Shown here piece by piece: positions 44,188 to 53,551 of a DNA stretch of 64,000 nucleotides. The stretch's first letter is position 1; each line of letters opens with the position of its first letter. The stretch spans positions 62,001-126,000 of the forward strand of contig NZ_JARXWG010000004.1 in NCBI RefSeq assembly GCF_029893105.1. Direction: 5' to 3'. The stretch comes from Parabacteroides sp. PF5-9 (GTDB taxonomy: Bacteria; Bacteroidota; Bacteroidia; Bacteroidales; Tannerellaceae). The translations under genes and the position numbers were made by a program. Under the pieces are notes generated by a model. It searched no databases, was not told the DNA's origin, and was given only the letters and a program-made list of their open reading frames with translations.

Positions 44188-45453
44188 TTATTCGTTTTCT
44201 TCGTCTTCAAATTCCGCAGCTAAGATAGCAATAAGATCATCCGCTGTCTGTTCTTCCAGATCGGCACGCTCGATAATTTCATTTCTATCCATTCCCAATA
44301 CAGCTTTTGCAGTATAACAGCCAATATTTTTCAACGCTTCAATTACCCAAGCATCAATTTCATCTGCAAATTCATCCAAGTAGATATCCTCTTCATCAGC
44401 TCCATCGATATCGCGGAATACATCTATGGTATATTCTGTTAGCATACATGCTAATTTGATATTCAATCCTCCTTTACCAATAGCCAAGGAGACTTCTTCC
44501 GGGCGGAGGTATACTTCAGCTTTTCGTTCTTCTTCATTGATCCGGATCGAAGAGACTTTAGCCGGACTTAATGCCCGTTGAATGAATAAGGATACGTTTG
44601 ATGTGTAATTGATTACGTCGATATTTTCGTTACGCAACTCACGAACAATACCATGAATACGTGATCCTTTCATCCCCACACAAGCCCCTACCGGGTCGAT
44701 TCTGTCATCATAGGATTCTACCGCCACTTTGGCACGTTCACCCGGAATACGGGCAATTGCTTTGATGGTGATTAATCCATCGTTGATCTCAGGTACTTCC
44801 AGTTCAAACAACCGCTGAAGGAAGACCTTGTCGGTACGTGAGAGTATAATTTTCGGATTGTTATTGAAATTATCTACCCGTTGTACGATGGCACGCACGG
44901 TTTCACCTTTGCGATAGAAGTCGGAAGGTATCTGTTCCGATTTAGGAAGAAGCAACTCGTTTCCTTCATCGTCTAAGAGAAGAATCTCTTTTTTCCATAC
45001 CTGATAAACGTCGGCTGCAATGATTGTACCGATACGCTCTTTATATTTAGCATATAAATTATCTTTCTGTAATTCAAGTATTTTTGAGGCTAATGTCTGG
45101 CGCAGGTTCAAAATGGCTCTACGTCCGAATTTGGCAAAATGGACTTCATCAGTGACCTCTTCTCCCACTTCACAGTCGGCATCGATGGTTCGTGCTTCCG
45201 TTAAAGTTAATTGAAGATTCGGATCTTCCAGCTCATCATCAGCGACAACAGTACGGTTTCTCCAGATTTCAAAATCCCCTTTTTCCGGGTTAATAATGAC
45301 ATCATAATTTTCATCAGTACCGAACATTTTGGCGATCACGTTTCGGAAAGATTCTTCCAATACGCTGATCATTGTATCTTTGTCTATGTTTTTCAACTCC
45401 TTGAATTCCGCAAGGGTATCAATCATGCTGATAGTTTCCTCTTTCTTGGCCAT
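44188..45453 (-). CDS. nusA: Transcription termination/antitermination factor NusA
   Basis: 421 residues: N-terminal RNA-polymerase-binding domain, S1 domain (about 130-205), KH1 ([20 protein letters not shown]) and KH2 ([19 protein letters not shown]). The C-terminal acidic repeats of E. coli NusA are replaced by a short acidic tail (EFEDEENE). 6 nt downstream of rimP. Confidence 0.97.
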   Translation of the reverse strand: MAKKEETISMIDTLAEFKELKNIDKDTMISVLEESFRNVIAKMFGTDENYDVIINPEKGDFEIWRNRTVVADDELEDPNLQLTLTEARTIDADCEVGEEVTDEVHFAKFGRRAILNLRQTLASKILELQKDNLYAKYKERIGTIIAADVYQVWKKEILLLDDEGNELLLPKSEQIPSDFYRKGETVRAIVQRVDNFNNNPKIILSRTDKVFLQRLFELEVPEINDGLITIKAIARIPGERAKVAVESYDDRIDPVGACVGMKGSRIHGIVRELRNENIDVINYTSNVSLFIQRALSPAKVSSIRINEEERKAEVYLRPEEVSLAIGKGGLNIKLACMLTEYTIDVFRDIDGADEEDIYLDEFADEIDAWVIEALKNIGCYTAKAVLGMDRNEIIERADLEEQTADDLIAILAAEFEDEENE

Positions 45454-45459
45454 AGTTTT

Positions 45460-45927
45460 TTACTTGAATCTTATTAAGTATTTTGTATATTTTATTTCGT
45501 CAAAAGTATATGATAACTCTTCCTGTACGATGACTTTTCGTTTTGCTCCTTCAGGTTTTACTTTCTTTTCGATGGAAAGAATCACCCCCGATTCATCAGC
45601 CGATTTTAAGACTCCGGTCAGTTTGACACCGCTTTTCAGAAGCATCTCCACTTCATTGCCGACATTTTTCGTGTACTGACGTAACACTTTAAAAGGCGCA
45701 GTGATACCGGCAGATCCGACTTCTAATTCAAAGTCTTCTACATCCCGGTCGAGGTGTGCTTCGATGTGGCGACTCAATGCCACACAATCATCTATGTTTA
45801 CTGCTTCATCATGATCGATCTCAACAATGATCAGGTTGCCAGGTTTTACAACGACATCAACCAAATAGTACTCAGAAGCGATTAATTTCTCTTCTACTAT
45901 TTTTATAATGTTTTGTTTATCAATCAT
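45460..45927 (-). CDS. rimP: Ribosome maturation factor RimP
   Basis: 155 residues from MIDKQNIIKIVEEK at 45927. The frame is open upstream, but that part is the 5' leader with a promoter box and hairpin, so the shorter start is right. VGSAGITAPFKVLRQYTKNV corresponds to the conserved end of the RimP N-terminal domain. It assists 30S assembly. First gene of rimP-nusA-infB. Confidence 0.94.
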   Translation of the reverse strand: MIDKQNIIKIVEEKLIASEYYLVDVVVKPGNLIIVEIDHDEAVNIDDCVALSRHIEAHLDRDVEDFELEVGSAGITAPFKVLRQYTKNVGNEVEMLLKSGVKLTGVLKSADESGVILSIEKKVKPEGAKRKVIVQEELSYTFDEIKYTKYLIRFK

Positions 45928-45947
45928 ATACCTATTGTTATAACAGA

Positions 45948-45971
45948 AGGAGGGGACTATCGCCCCCTCCT
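45948..45971 (-). promoter_or_regulatory. Hairpin in the rimP leader
   Basis: AGGAGGGG (45948-45955) and CCCCTCCT (45964-45971) form an 8-bp GC-rich stem with an 8-nt loop, between the promoter and the rimP start. No T-tract follows, so it is a leader structure rather than a terminator; a control role is possible. Confidence 0.5.
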
Positions 45972-45991
45972 CATCTTCTCTTAATCGAGTG

Positions 45992-46022
45992 CAAATATAC
46001 AAAAAATCAATGATATTCCAAA
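45992..46022 (-). promoter_or_regulatory. Promoter of the rimP-nusA-infB operon
   Basis: TATATTTG (45992-45999) with TTTG (46019-46022) exactly 19 bp upstream on the minus strand: a full consensus Bacteroidetes promoter. Confidence 0.8.
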
Positions 46023-46108
46023 TCATCGGTAGATTTATATGTATGAAGAGCGAGATCTTTTTAAATTTCCCGGAACACTTTTTGTCAGCATGCTGTCTGT
46101 TTTTTTGT

Positions 46109-46210
46109 TACACCTACCTCTGTTTTTTGTTAGAGGTACCTCTAAATAATTTTAGACGTACCTCTAAACGGATTTAGACGTACCTCTAAATTGTTTTAGA
46201 CGTACCTCTA
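46109..46210 (-). repeat. 22-bp palindromic repeat array, locus B (5 units)
   Basis: Units start at 46109, 46131, 46153, 46175 and 46197, again exactly 22 bp apart. On the + strand the cores are TACACCTACCTCTG, TAGAGGTACCTCTA, then TAGACGTACCTCTA three times; spacers TTTTTTGT, AATAATTT, AACGGATT, AATTGTTT. The flank motif TGTCGGTTTATTTGA lies on the minus strand at 46229-46243, so the element points to the left. It sits between the rimP promoter and the antiporter gene in a 626-nt gap without genes. Confidence 0.9.
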
Positions 46211-46469
46211 ACAGAAAAGTGTTCGTTCGATTTCAAATAAACCGACAGGGTGTTGTGAATAAATCATTACGGATTATTGCTTTTTTGCTGTGAATCAGTC
46301 GTTAAAATTGTTTGTTCGGCTTCAAAAGGAGTGCGATCGCATCGACAGGTCTCTTCCTGTTGTCTAAAGTTGTTCGCAAGTGAATCAAAAAGAGATTAAC
46401 AACATCACATTATTTGTTAAAAAAAGGGTAACTCATTGTCGAAAACCGGCTTTCGTTAACAATTTTTGC

Positions 46470-46477
46470 TATTTTTG
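46470..46477 (+). promoter_or_regulatory. -7 box (TATTTTTG) for the K+/H+ antiporter gene
   Basis: TATTTTTG lies 76 nt before the ATG at 46554, inside GTTAAC-bounded sequence (GTTAAC at 46455 and 46477). Confidence 0.5.
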
Positions 46478-46553
46478 TTAACGCTTATGAGGTTTTCACG
46501 GCTTTTAGGTTTTTTAGTCTTTTATTTCAACCAATTTTATAAAGAAATTATCT

Positions 46554-48056
46554 ATGTTTCATAATGCAGAAGAGGTATTATTAATAGCTTCCGTTATTCT
46601 GTTTTTAAGTATTTTCGCCGGAAAGGCCGGTTTCCGTTTCGGGCTGCCTACGCTGTTGATCTTTCTGGGTGTTGGTATGTTATTCGGGAGTGATGGGTTT
46701 GGTATTCAATTCAATGATCCGTCTATCGCTCAGTTTATAGGTATGCTGGCGCTTAGTATTATTCTCTTTTCGGGGGGGATGGATACAAAGATTTCCGAGA
46801 TTAAACCGATCGCAGCCCAAGGGGTGGTTTTGGCGACGGTCGGGGTTTTGGCGACGACATTTATCACAGGAGGATTTATTTACTGGATGTCATCGTTGTT
46901 GGGCGACCATTATCTACGTATGTCATTGCCGGAGTCTCTGTTGTTGGCTGCCGTTATGTCGTCGACCGACTCAGCTTCCGTATTCTCCATTTTACGCAGT
47001 AAAGGGGTCTATCTGAAGGAGCGGCTGCGGCCGACGTTGGAACTTGAGAGTGGGAGTAATGACCCGATGGCGTATATGTTGACCTTATTGTTGATCACTT
47101 ATATCCAAATGGGCGGTATGAATATTGGGGAGGCCATTTTCTCTTTAGTTGTTCAATTGGGTTTAGGTGCTTTAGCGGGATTTGTACTGGGGAAACTGAC
47201 GGTTGTGATTATGAATAGGATCAATATCGATAATGCATCGTTGTATCCGATCTTATTGATGGCAATCACTTTCTTTACTTTTGCTGCGACCACGTTGTGT
47301 AAAGGAAATGGATACCTGGCGGTATATATCGCGGGGCTGGTTGTCGGTAATTCAAAAATTATTCATAAAAAAAGTATCGGAACGTTCTTTGACGGATTTA
47401 CCTGGTTGTGGCAGATCGTCATGTTCTTGGCGCTGGGACTTCTGGTGAATCCGCACGAATTGCTTCCTGTGGCTCCTATCGGGTTGACTGTCGGGGTGTT
47501 CATGATTCTTTTTGCACGTCCGATCAGTGTGTTTCTCTGTCTGATTCCTTTCCGGAATTTTACAACAAAAGCGAAGTTGTATATCTCCTGGGTCGGTCTT
47601 CGTGGAGCTGTTCCGATTATTTTTGCCACCTATCCTCTGATCGCCGGAATAGAAGGGGCAAGCATTATTTTCAATGTGGTGTTCTTTATTACCATTTTGT
47701 CGTTATTGATTCAGGGCACGACCGTGACTCAGGCTGCGAAATGGCTCGGGTTGGTTGATGAGCCGGAACGTAAAGATGCTTTCGGTATCGATTTGCCAGA
47801 AGAGATAAAGAGTGCTATGAGTGAGATCGAGATCACCCCGGCGGTCTTAACGCATGGGAATAAATTGATGCAATTGACATTGCCCGACCATACGCTTGCT
47901 GTTATGGTCAAAAGGAATGGGCGTTATTTTATTCCGAAAGGGAATACAGAACTCCAGGAGAATGATAAGTTATTGATGATTTCTGACAACGATGATGCCC
48001 TGTTGCAGGCGTATGAATCACTCGGAATCACCGACTATACGATGAAGAAGAATTGA
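46554..48056 (+). CDS. Potassium/proton antiporter, NhaP2/CvrA-like, with TrkA-C domain
   Basis: 500 residues: twelve membrane helices of the CPA1/CPA2 exchanger fold (residues 1-395; SSTDSASVFSILRSKGV with the ion-binding Asp region, LESGSNDPMAYMLT) and a C-terminal RCK_C domain (about 415-490, LTLPDHTLAVMVKRNGRYF). The family expels K+ or Na+ in exchange for H+ and aids cell-volume and pH control. Transcribed alone; divergent from rimP with the locus B array between them. Confidence 0.92.
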   Translation: MFHNAEEVLLIASVILFLSIFAGKAGFRFGLPTLLIFLGVGMLFGSDGFGIQFNDPSIAQFIGMLALSIILFSGGMDTKISEIKPIAAQGVVLATVGVLATTFITGGFIYWMSSLLGDHYLRMSLPESLLLAAVMSSTDSASVFSILRSKGVYLKERLRPTLELESGSNDPMAYMLTLLLITYIQMGGMNIGEAIFSLVVQLGLGALAGFVLGKLTVVIMNRINIDNASLYPILLMAITFFTFAATTLCKGNGYLAVYIAGLVVGNSKIIHKKSIGTFFDGFTWLWQIVMFLALGLLVNPHELLPVAPIGLTVGVFMILFARPISVFLCLIPFRNFTTKAKLYISWVGLRGAVPIIFATYPLIAGIEGASIIFNVVFFITILSLLIQGTTVTQAAKWLGLVDEPERKDAFGIDLPEEIKSAMSEIEITPAVLTHGNKLMQLTLPDHTLAVMVKRNGRYFIPKGNTELQENDKLLMISDNDDALLQAYESLGITDYTMKKN

Positions 48057-48118
48057 TCGATTCCTGTCGAATGCGTAAAAACCTTTGGTCAAATATTCTC
48101 ATCTTCAATAATTAGCTA

Positions 48119-48126
48119 TATCTTTG
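48119..48126 (+). promoter_or_regulatory. -7 box (TATCTTTG) for glsA-glsB
   Basis: TATCTTTG lies 23 nt upstream of the ATG at 48150. Confidence 0.55.
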
Positions 48127-48149
48127 CCTTCTATTATTAGGATGACGGG

Positions 48150-48977
48150 ATGTCAAAGGAAGATGTAAAAAAAATCATAGATGTTGAACAGGTACTGCAA
48201 GAGAAGGCGCCTTCAATTGCCCGAAAACTTCCTGCTTTTGTTCTCAATTATCTGATCCGTATTCTTCACCAAGATGAGTTGAATTATATTCTCACGCATT
48301 ATGAAAATGAAGATGGTGTTGATTTTATGAGTAAGTTAATCGACTATTTTGATTTGACCCTGAGTTTACACGGCGAAGAGAATCTGTCGGAAAGCGGAAG
48401 GTATCTTTTTGCCTCTAATCACCCATTAGGCGGGTTGGACGGTATTTGCCTTTCTGCTGTTCTGGGAGAGCGGTATAAAGGAAAAATCAAATACCTGGTC
48501 AATGATCTGTTGCTTTTTATTCCGAACCTTCGTTCGATATTTATTCCGATAAATAAACATGGCCGACAAGGAAAAGCGAATGCGTTGTTGACGGATGAAG
48601 CATTTGCTTCGGAGAATCAGATCATCACTTTCCCGGCCGGGTTATGCTCCAGAAAGATCAGAGGAAAAGTGGTTGATCTGGAATGGAAAAAATCATTTGT
48701 TCAAAAAGCGGTAGAGTATCAGCGAGATGTTGTGCCGGTCTATTTTGATGGAAAAAACTCGAACTTTTTTTATCGTCTGGCCAATCTGCGGAAATCGTTG
48801 GGCGTAAAGATGAATTATGAAATGCTCTATCTGTCGGACGAAGTATTTAAAAGTAAACATGCCGTATACCAGATTTATTTTGGAAAACCTATTCCATGGC
48901 AAACATTCGATACGAGTAAAAAACCAATAGAATGGGCCGAATGGGTCAAAGAAATTGTCTATAAATTGAAAAAATAA
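48150..48977 (+). CDS. glsA: Glycine-lipid O-acyltransferase (PlsC-like)
   Basis: 275 residues. The acyltransferase motif is ASNHPLGGLDG (about residues 89-99, catalytic His and Asp), with FPAGLCSRK as the later substrate-binding block. In Bacteroides thetaiotaomicron the matching pair glsB/glsA makes N-acyloxyacyl glycine lipids: GlsB acylates the amino group of glycine and GlsA adds the second chain to the hydroxyl. Here the pair is adjacent (10-nt gap), with cardiolipin synthase following, so this is a membrane-lipid block. Confidence 0.85.
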   Translation: MSKEDVKKIIDVEQVLQEKAPSIARKLPAFVLNYLIRILHQDELNYILTHYENEDGVDFMSKLIDYFDLTLSLHGEENLSESGRYLFASNHPLGGLDGICLSAVLGERYKGKIKYLVNDLLLFIPNLRSIFIPINKHGRQGKANALLTDEAFASENQIITFPAGLCSRKIRGKVVDLEWKKSFVQKAVEYQRDVVPVYFDGKNSNFFYRLANLRKSLGVKMNYEMLYLSDEVFKSKHAVYQIYFGKPIPWQTFDTSKKPIEWAEWVKEIVYKLKK

Positions 48978-48987
48978 CACACCATAT

Positions 48988-49950
48988 ATGCAGGATATCA
49001 TTGCACCGATCGCACCGGAAGTTCTCAAGGCGGAGTTGACAAATGAGAAAATGCTCCGCAGTACGAATAAATCAAAAAATGAAATTTATATTGTTACTGC
49101 TCATGACTCACCGAATGTGATGCAGGAAATCGGACGTCTGCGTGAGGCCGCTTTCCGTTATTACGGAGGGGGAACGGGGTGTCCGGTCGATATTGACGAG
49201 TTTGATACGATGGAAGATGCCTATCGGCAGTTAATCGTCTGGAATCCGGAAGATGAACAGATCTTAGGCGGATATCGTTTTTTATGTGGATCGGATGTCC
49301 GGTTGGATAGTGTGGGTAAACCGATACTGGCAACCTCTCATCTGTTTAATTTCTCAGAACAGTTTATCAAAGAGTATCTGCCTTATACGGTAGAACTGGG
49401 ACGTTCTTTTGTGACGTTGGAGTACCAATCTACCCGTTCAGGAGCAAAAGGTCTGTTTGTTTTAGACAACCTGTGGGATGGCTTGGGAGCCATGTCGGTG
49501 ATCGATCCGGAACTCAGGTATTATTTCGGAAAAGTGACTATGTATAATACCTATAATACAGAGGCACGCAATATGATCCTTTATTTTCTGAATTTGCATT
49601 TCCCGGATCCTGAATGTCTGATCACGCCGATCTGTCCTTTGGAAACAGGTACTGACCTGGAAAAAATGAAAGCGCTTTTTCATTATGACAATTTCAAAGA
49701 GAACTACAAGGTGTTAAACCAGGAAGTTCGGAAATTCGGTATCAATGTGCCTCCTTTGGTTAGTGCCTATATGAGCCTTTCTCCTAAAATGCGCACATTC
49801 GGTACGGCCGTGAATCATGGTTTTGGTGAAGTGGAAGAGACAGGAATCTTAATCGCTATTGACGAAATCTTGGAAGACAAGAAAAAACGTCATATAGAAA
49901 CGTATTTGGAAACAGAATATAAAGGAGCTGATCTGTTACGCAAACTATAA
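48988..49950 (+). CDS. glsB: Glycine N-acyltransferase (GNAT-fold, OlsB-like)
   Basis: 320 residues of the PF13444 acyltransferase type (hemolysin-like/OlsB). VMQEIGRLREAAFRYYGGGT and ELGRSFVTLEYQ are characteristic. It is expected to transfer a 3-hydroxyacyl chain to glycine, the first step of glycine-lipid synthesis, with GlsA doing the second. Co-transcribed with glsA. Confidence 0.85.
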   Translation: MQDIIAPIAPEVLKAELTNEKMLRSTNKSKNEIYIVTAHDSPNVMQEIGRLREAAFRYYGGGTGCPVDIDEFDTMEDAYRQLIVWNPEDEQILGGYRFLCGSDVRLDSVGKPILATSHLFNFSEQFIKEYLPYTVELGRSFVTLEYQSTRSGAKGLFVLDNLWDGLGAMSVIDPELRYYFGKVTMYNTYNTEARNMILYFLNLHFPDPECLITPICPLETGTDLEKMKALFHYDNFKENYKVLNQEVRKFGINVPPLVSAYMSLSPKMRTFGTAVNHGFGEVEETGILIAIDEILEDKKKRHIETYLETEYKGADLLRKL

Positions 49951-50023
49951 GTCGCCGGTTTATTGGTATATTCCGGAATCCTTATTACCTTAGCCTCCAT
50001 AGTGTCTAAACAATGCAAAACGT

Positions 50024-51460
50024 ATGATTGCAGCTATTCAGATAGGAACAATCGTAGGGACCGTTTTTACCCTTTTATATACCATCACTATCCTCGGATT
50101 AATTCTGGTTGTGATTCTGGAAAATCGAAATCCCTTAAAAACACTTTCCTGGGTGATTGTGCTCCTGTTTGCACCGGGTATTGGATTGATCTTTTATTTC
50201 TTCTTCGGACAAGATAACCGGAAGCAGCGAATCATCTCGCGCCGTATCTATAAACGCATCATGAAACGTCCGTTGGAAGGACAGCCTTCGCAGGATCGTT
50301 GTACGGTGCCCGATCAATATAAACCTTTAACCCATCTGTTGAGTAATAGCAGTCATTCGGCACTGCTTTATGGTAGCCGGCTTACCTCTTATTCGAGCGG
50401 TGATGAGAAATTCGACGATTTATTGATAGAAATCGATAAGGCTACCCATCATATCCATCTTCAATACTATATTTTCTGTGATGATGATATCGGAAACAAA
50501 GTGAAGGCGGCTTTAATAAAGAAAGCACGTGAAGGGGTAGAGGTGCGTGTGTTATATGATGATGTGGGGAGTTGGAATGTAAAACCTCAATTCTTTAAAG
50601 AGATGAAAGAGGCTGGGGTGGAGGTTTTTCCCTTCTTGAAAGTCGTATTTCCAATCTTTACCAGTAAAGTGAATTATCGGAATCACCGTAAAATAGTTGT
50701 CATTGACGGTCAGATCGGGTTTATCGGCGGAATGAATATTGCTGACCGTTATTGTAAAGGAACCTCTTGGGGAAATTGGCGAGATACCCATTTTAAGATA
50801 GAAGGAAAAGGGGTACATGGACTTCAATCCATTTTTATGATCGACTGGTATGTGATTAGTAAACAGCAGTTGAAAGGAAAGATTTACTATCCGCAGGCCA
50901 CAATATATACGGAGAATATCATGCAGGTGGCAACCAGTGGGCCAGTCGGTCAGTGGCGGGTATTGTTACAGGCGACTGTTCACATGATTTCTATTGCCAA
51001 GAAATACATCTACATTCAAACGCCTTATTTTCTGCCTACGGAAGGATTGAATCAGGTATTGCAAACAGCAGCACTGGGGGGTGTTGATGTGCGTTTAATG
51101 CTTCCCAAGCGATCGGATACGCGTACAGCCAACATGGCCAGCCATTCTTATCTGGATGATATGATCAAAGCGGGGGTGAAGGTTTACTTTTATCAATTGG
51201 GTTTTTTACACGCTAAGCTGATCGTGAGTGATAATGCATTGACCTGTGTCGGATCAGCCAATATGGATTTTCGAAGTTTTGAGCATAATTTTGAAGTGAA
51301 TGCCTATCTCTATGATCCGACTTTTGCTGTGCAGATGAAAAAAAGATTTTTCCATGATATGCAATATTGTGAAAGAGTCGTTCCAGCGAAATGGCTTAAA
51401 CGTCCGATCACCCAACGTTTTGCAGAATCTTTTATGCGTTTGTTTTCTCCGCTTCTTTGA
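50024..51460 (+). CDS. cls: Cardiolipin synthase
   Basis: 478 residues: two N-terminal membrane helices (1-65) and two phospholipase-D motifs, HRKIVVIDGQIGFIGGMN and HAKLIVSDNALTCVGSANMD, each with the H-x-K-x4-D set. It joins two phosphatidylglycerols (or PG and PE) to make cardiolipin. The last 29 nt overlap the 3' end of rsmD on the other strand. It follows glsB by 73 nt. Confidence 0.95.
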   Translation: MIAAIQIGTIVGTVFTLLYTITILGLILVVILENRNPLKTLSWVIVLLFAPGIGLIFYFFFGQDNRKQRIISRRIYKRIMKRPLEGQPSQDRCTVPDQYKPLTHLLSNSSHSALLYGSRLTSYSSGDEKFDDLLIEIDKATHHIHLQYYIFCDDDIGNKVKAALIKKAREGVEVRVLYDDVGSWNVKPQFFKEMKEAGVEVFPFLKVVFPIFTSKVNYRNHRKIVVIDGQIGFIGGMNIADRYCKGTSWGNWRDTHFKIEGKGVHGLQSIFMIDWYVISKQQLKGKIYYPQATIYTENIMQVATSGPVGQWRVLLQATVHMISIAKKYIYIQTPYFLPTEGLNQVLQTAALGGVDVRLMLPKRSDTRTANMASHSYLDDMIKAGVKVYFYQLGFLHAKLIVSDNALTCVGSANMDFRSFEHNFEVNAYLYDPTFAVQMKKRFFHDMQYCERVVPAKWLKRPITQRFAESFMRLFSPLL

Positions 51461-51989
51461 TGAAGATACTGAAATTGACAGACCCATACTCTCTATGCTG
51501 GGAAAAGTAGGGTAATTCTGAGAAATCATAGGTCTTAGGGTGTTCCATGATCAAAATACCACCTTCGCAAAGCAGGTCTTTTTCAATGATAATCGTTGGT
51601 ATTTGGGGTAACTCTTTGAGGTTATAAGGGGGGTCGGCAAAAATCAGATCGTAACTTTGAATAGATGCGTGCTGCAAAAAACGAAAAACATCTCCGCGGA
51701 TTAACAACAAGTCGTCTGTTTTTAACTCCTGAGCGACTTTCTGGATAAAATTGGCGTGGGCATTTTTCATCTCTACGGTTGTCACCTGTCGACATCCCCG
51801 GGATAATAATTCAAAAGAGATACTTCCTGTGCCTCCGAAAAGATCTAATGCGTTGAGTCCTTCCAGATCGATCAGATTGCCGATCACATTAAAAATATTT
51901 TCTTTGGCAAAGTCGGTCGTAGGTCTTGCGCTGAAAGAGGAGGGGACAGAGAATCGCCTTCTTCCGTATTTGCCGCTTATAATTCGCAT
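51432..51989 (-). CDS. rsmD: 16S rRNA (guanine966-N2)-methyltransferase
   Basis: 185 residues. MRIISGKYGRRRF is the RsmD start, DLFGGTGSISFELLSRG the SAM-binding motif I and FADPPYNL the catalytic DPPY motif. It methylates G966 in the small-subunit rRNA. Its start overlaps the stop of the DUF3822 gene by 13 nt, so the two are translated together. Confidence 0.96.
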   Translation of the reverse strand: MRIISGKYGRRRFSVPSSFSARPTTDFAKENIFNVIGNLIDLEGLNALDLFGGTGSISFELLSRGCRQVTTVEMKNAHANFIQKVAQELKTDDLLLIRGDVFRFLQHASIQSYDLIFADPPYNLKELPQIPTIIIEKDLLCEGGILIMEHPKTYDFSELPYFSQHREYGSVNFSIFIKEAEKTNA

Positions 51990-52810
51990 ACGGATAAAGC
52001 AATTAAATCCATGGGAGCATGGGCTACCTCATTGCCTAACAAAAAGGCTTCCGAAGGTATTTCTACCGAATGGATATATTTGATATAGATTTCAAAGACT
52101 TTGGTCAATGTGTTGCACAGGTTGGGTTCTCCAAACAGAAACAGTTGGTCTTTGTCCTGATTGAATCCGATTTGTTTCCAAGCATATAATACATAGTATA
52201 ATATCTCATTTCTCTGTTCCACGGAAAAGCTGTTTACGAAAAGCAATTTACCCTGTTCCACCCCAATGATATCGATCATTTTGTCGTGTAATACGACATA
52301 CATATTGCGTTGTGGACTCGATAAACTCTCCTTTTTCCAATATGACAATAGAGGGGTAATATGATTGATAAACGTCGGTTTGATGAATGAGCGCGAACAG
52401 AATTCAAACACTTCATTATCCATACCGAAGAGTACCTCTTCTGATTTTTTGCCTTTCAATTTATTGTGCATACATCGTTTCTGCGGAGTAGAAAAGGGGA
52501 AGTTAAGCAACTCTTCTTTCCTTTTTTCATCATACAACTCCTCCGGCACAAGGGTGTATAATGGAGAAACATAGATGATGTTGATATGCTTATACATCCA
52601 GGTCAGAAAGTCGTGGGCGAAGAAAAATTCTTTTAAAGCGGACTCTATATTCTGGTCGCTGTTGAACTTCGTCTCCCTATAAAAGAAACTCCTTCCGACT
52701 GATGGTGAATAACCCGAAAAAGAAAGTCCATCCGAATCGAGTCGGATGGACACTATATAGTTTATCGAATTATCGATTGTCAACGTATCAGGAATGCTGA
52801 TAGTCATCAT
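51977..52810 (-). CDS. DUF3822 family protein
   Basis: 277 residues of the DUF3822 family, found in Bacteroidetes next to rsmD. The fold resembles an actin/ASKHA half (repeat of beta-rich modules with FSGYSPSV near residue 33 and the FLFGEPNLCNTL block late). Phosphate-binding signs are weak, so activity is unknown. It overlaps rsmD by 13 nt. Start MMTISIPDTL; the second Met is an alternative. Confidence 0.85.
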   Translation of the reverse strand: MMTISIPDTLTIDNSINYIVSIRLDSDGLSFSGYSPSVGRSFFYRETKFNSDQNIESALKEFFFAHDFLTWMYKHINIIYVSPLYTLVPEELYDEKRKEELLNFPFSTPQKRCMHNKLKGKKSEEVLFGMDNEVFEFCSRSFIKPTFINHITPLLSYWKKESLSSPQRNMYVVLHDKMIDIIGVEQGKLLFVNSFSVEQRNEILYYVLYAWKQIGFNQDKDQLFLFGEPNLCNTLTKVFEIYIKYIHSVEIPSEAFLLGNEVAHAPMDLIALSVCEL

Positions 52811-52822
52811 AATTTGAATGGA

Positions 52823-53458
52823 TTATTCCCAGTTTCCTGCGTTGTTGTTGATCTCTTCAAGAGAACCGACGCGTAATCCAGCATATTTACCTTGCTTTTC
52901 TGCCTTGTCGATCAGATTGTAACGCAACTGCGCATCCATTCCACGTAAGTAATCTTTGAATGCTACACCAGCTTCAAATACTTTAATCTGATAACCAGAA
53001 CCTGAATACAGTGTGGCTGTGTCCATTGAGAACTGAATACGTTCGTCAGGAATACCAGGCACATAACGCATGTCGGCAACATTATAATTGGCATTAAACA
53101 AAGTATCTTTTGCAAGTACCCAGACAGTATCACGTTTGATCAAGCCTAGTTTTACAGCTTCCTGTTCAGTCATCCCTTTTTCAAGTTGCTCATCAGTCAA
53201 GTTTCCTTCTTTTCTTAAGAATGGAAGTTTTTCTTCATTCAGGAACTTGCCTAGTTCATCAAAATTAGCAGCATGTACTTTGTGGATATTTTTGTATTCG
53301 ATCTGCGCTTTACGAATATCGATCAACCGTTCAATGATCGCATTATCCCGGGCGGTTTTTTCCTCATTGAACTCGATTGGACCCATAATGCTCCTGTAGC
53401 ACATGTAAACAAGCAGAAAGACTGCAGCAACTAATAAGACTTTTAATGTAAGTTTCAT
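52823..53458 (-). CDS. Membrane-anchored periplasmic protein of unknown function
   Basis: 211 residues: a single N-terminal membrane segment (VLLVAAVFLLVYMCY), then a helix (ENAIIERL-like, about 38-65) and a soluble domain. The layout recalls pilin-like or G-protein-like anchored proteins, but there is no prepilin site, and I do not recognise the family. It precedes DUF3822 by 12 nt, so its function may go with the rsmD unit, though this is only context. Confidence 0.75.
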   Translation of the reverse strand: MKLTLKVLLVAAVFLLVYMCYRSIMGPIEFNEEKTARDNAIIERLIDIRKAQIEYKNIHKVHAANFDELGKFLNEEKLPFLRKEGNLTDEQLEKGMTEQEAVKLGLIKRDTVWVLAKDTLFNANYNVADMRYVPGIPDERIQFSMDTATLYSGSGYQIKVFEAGVAFKDYLRGMDAQLRYNLIDKAEKQGKYAGLRVGSLEEINNNAGNWE

Positions 53459-53492
53459 GGTTTATATTGATTTTTAAATTTATTTCGTTCGG

Positions 53493-53500
53493 CAAATTTA
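53493..53500 (-). promoter_or_regulatory. -7 box (TAAATTTG) for the 52823-53458 gene and rsmD unit
   Basis: TAAATTTG on the minus strand, 34 nt before the ATG at 53458. Confidence 0.5.
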
Positions 53501-53551
53501 AAAAAGAATCTTTAATACACTACTTTTATATCCAAAATTATTGCAAACAAA

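Noticed and set aside
45948-45971. Terminator upstream of rimP
   Set aside because: The hairpin is downstream of the rimP promoter, without a T-tract on the minus strand; it is part of the leader.
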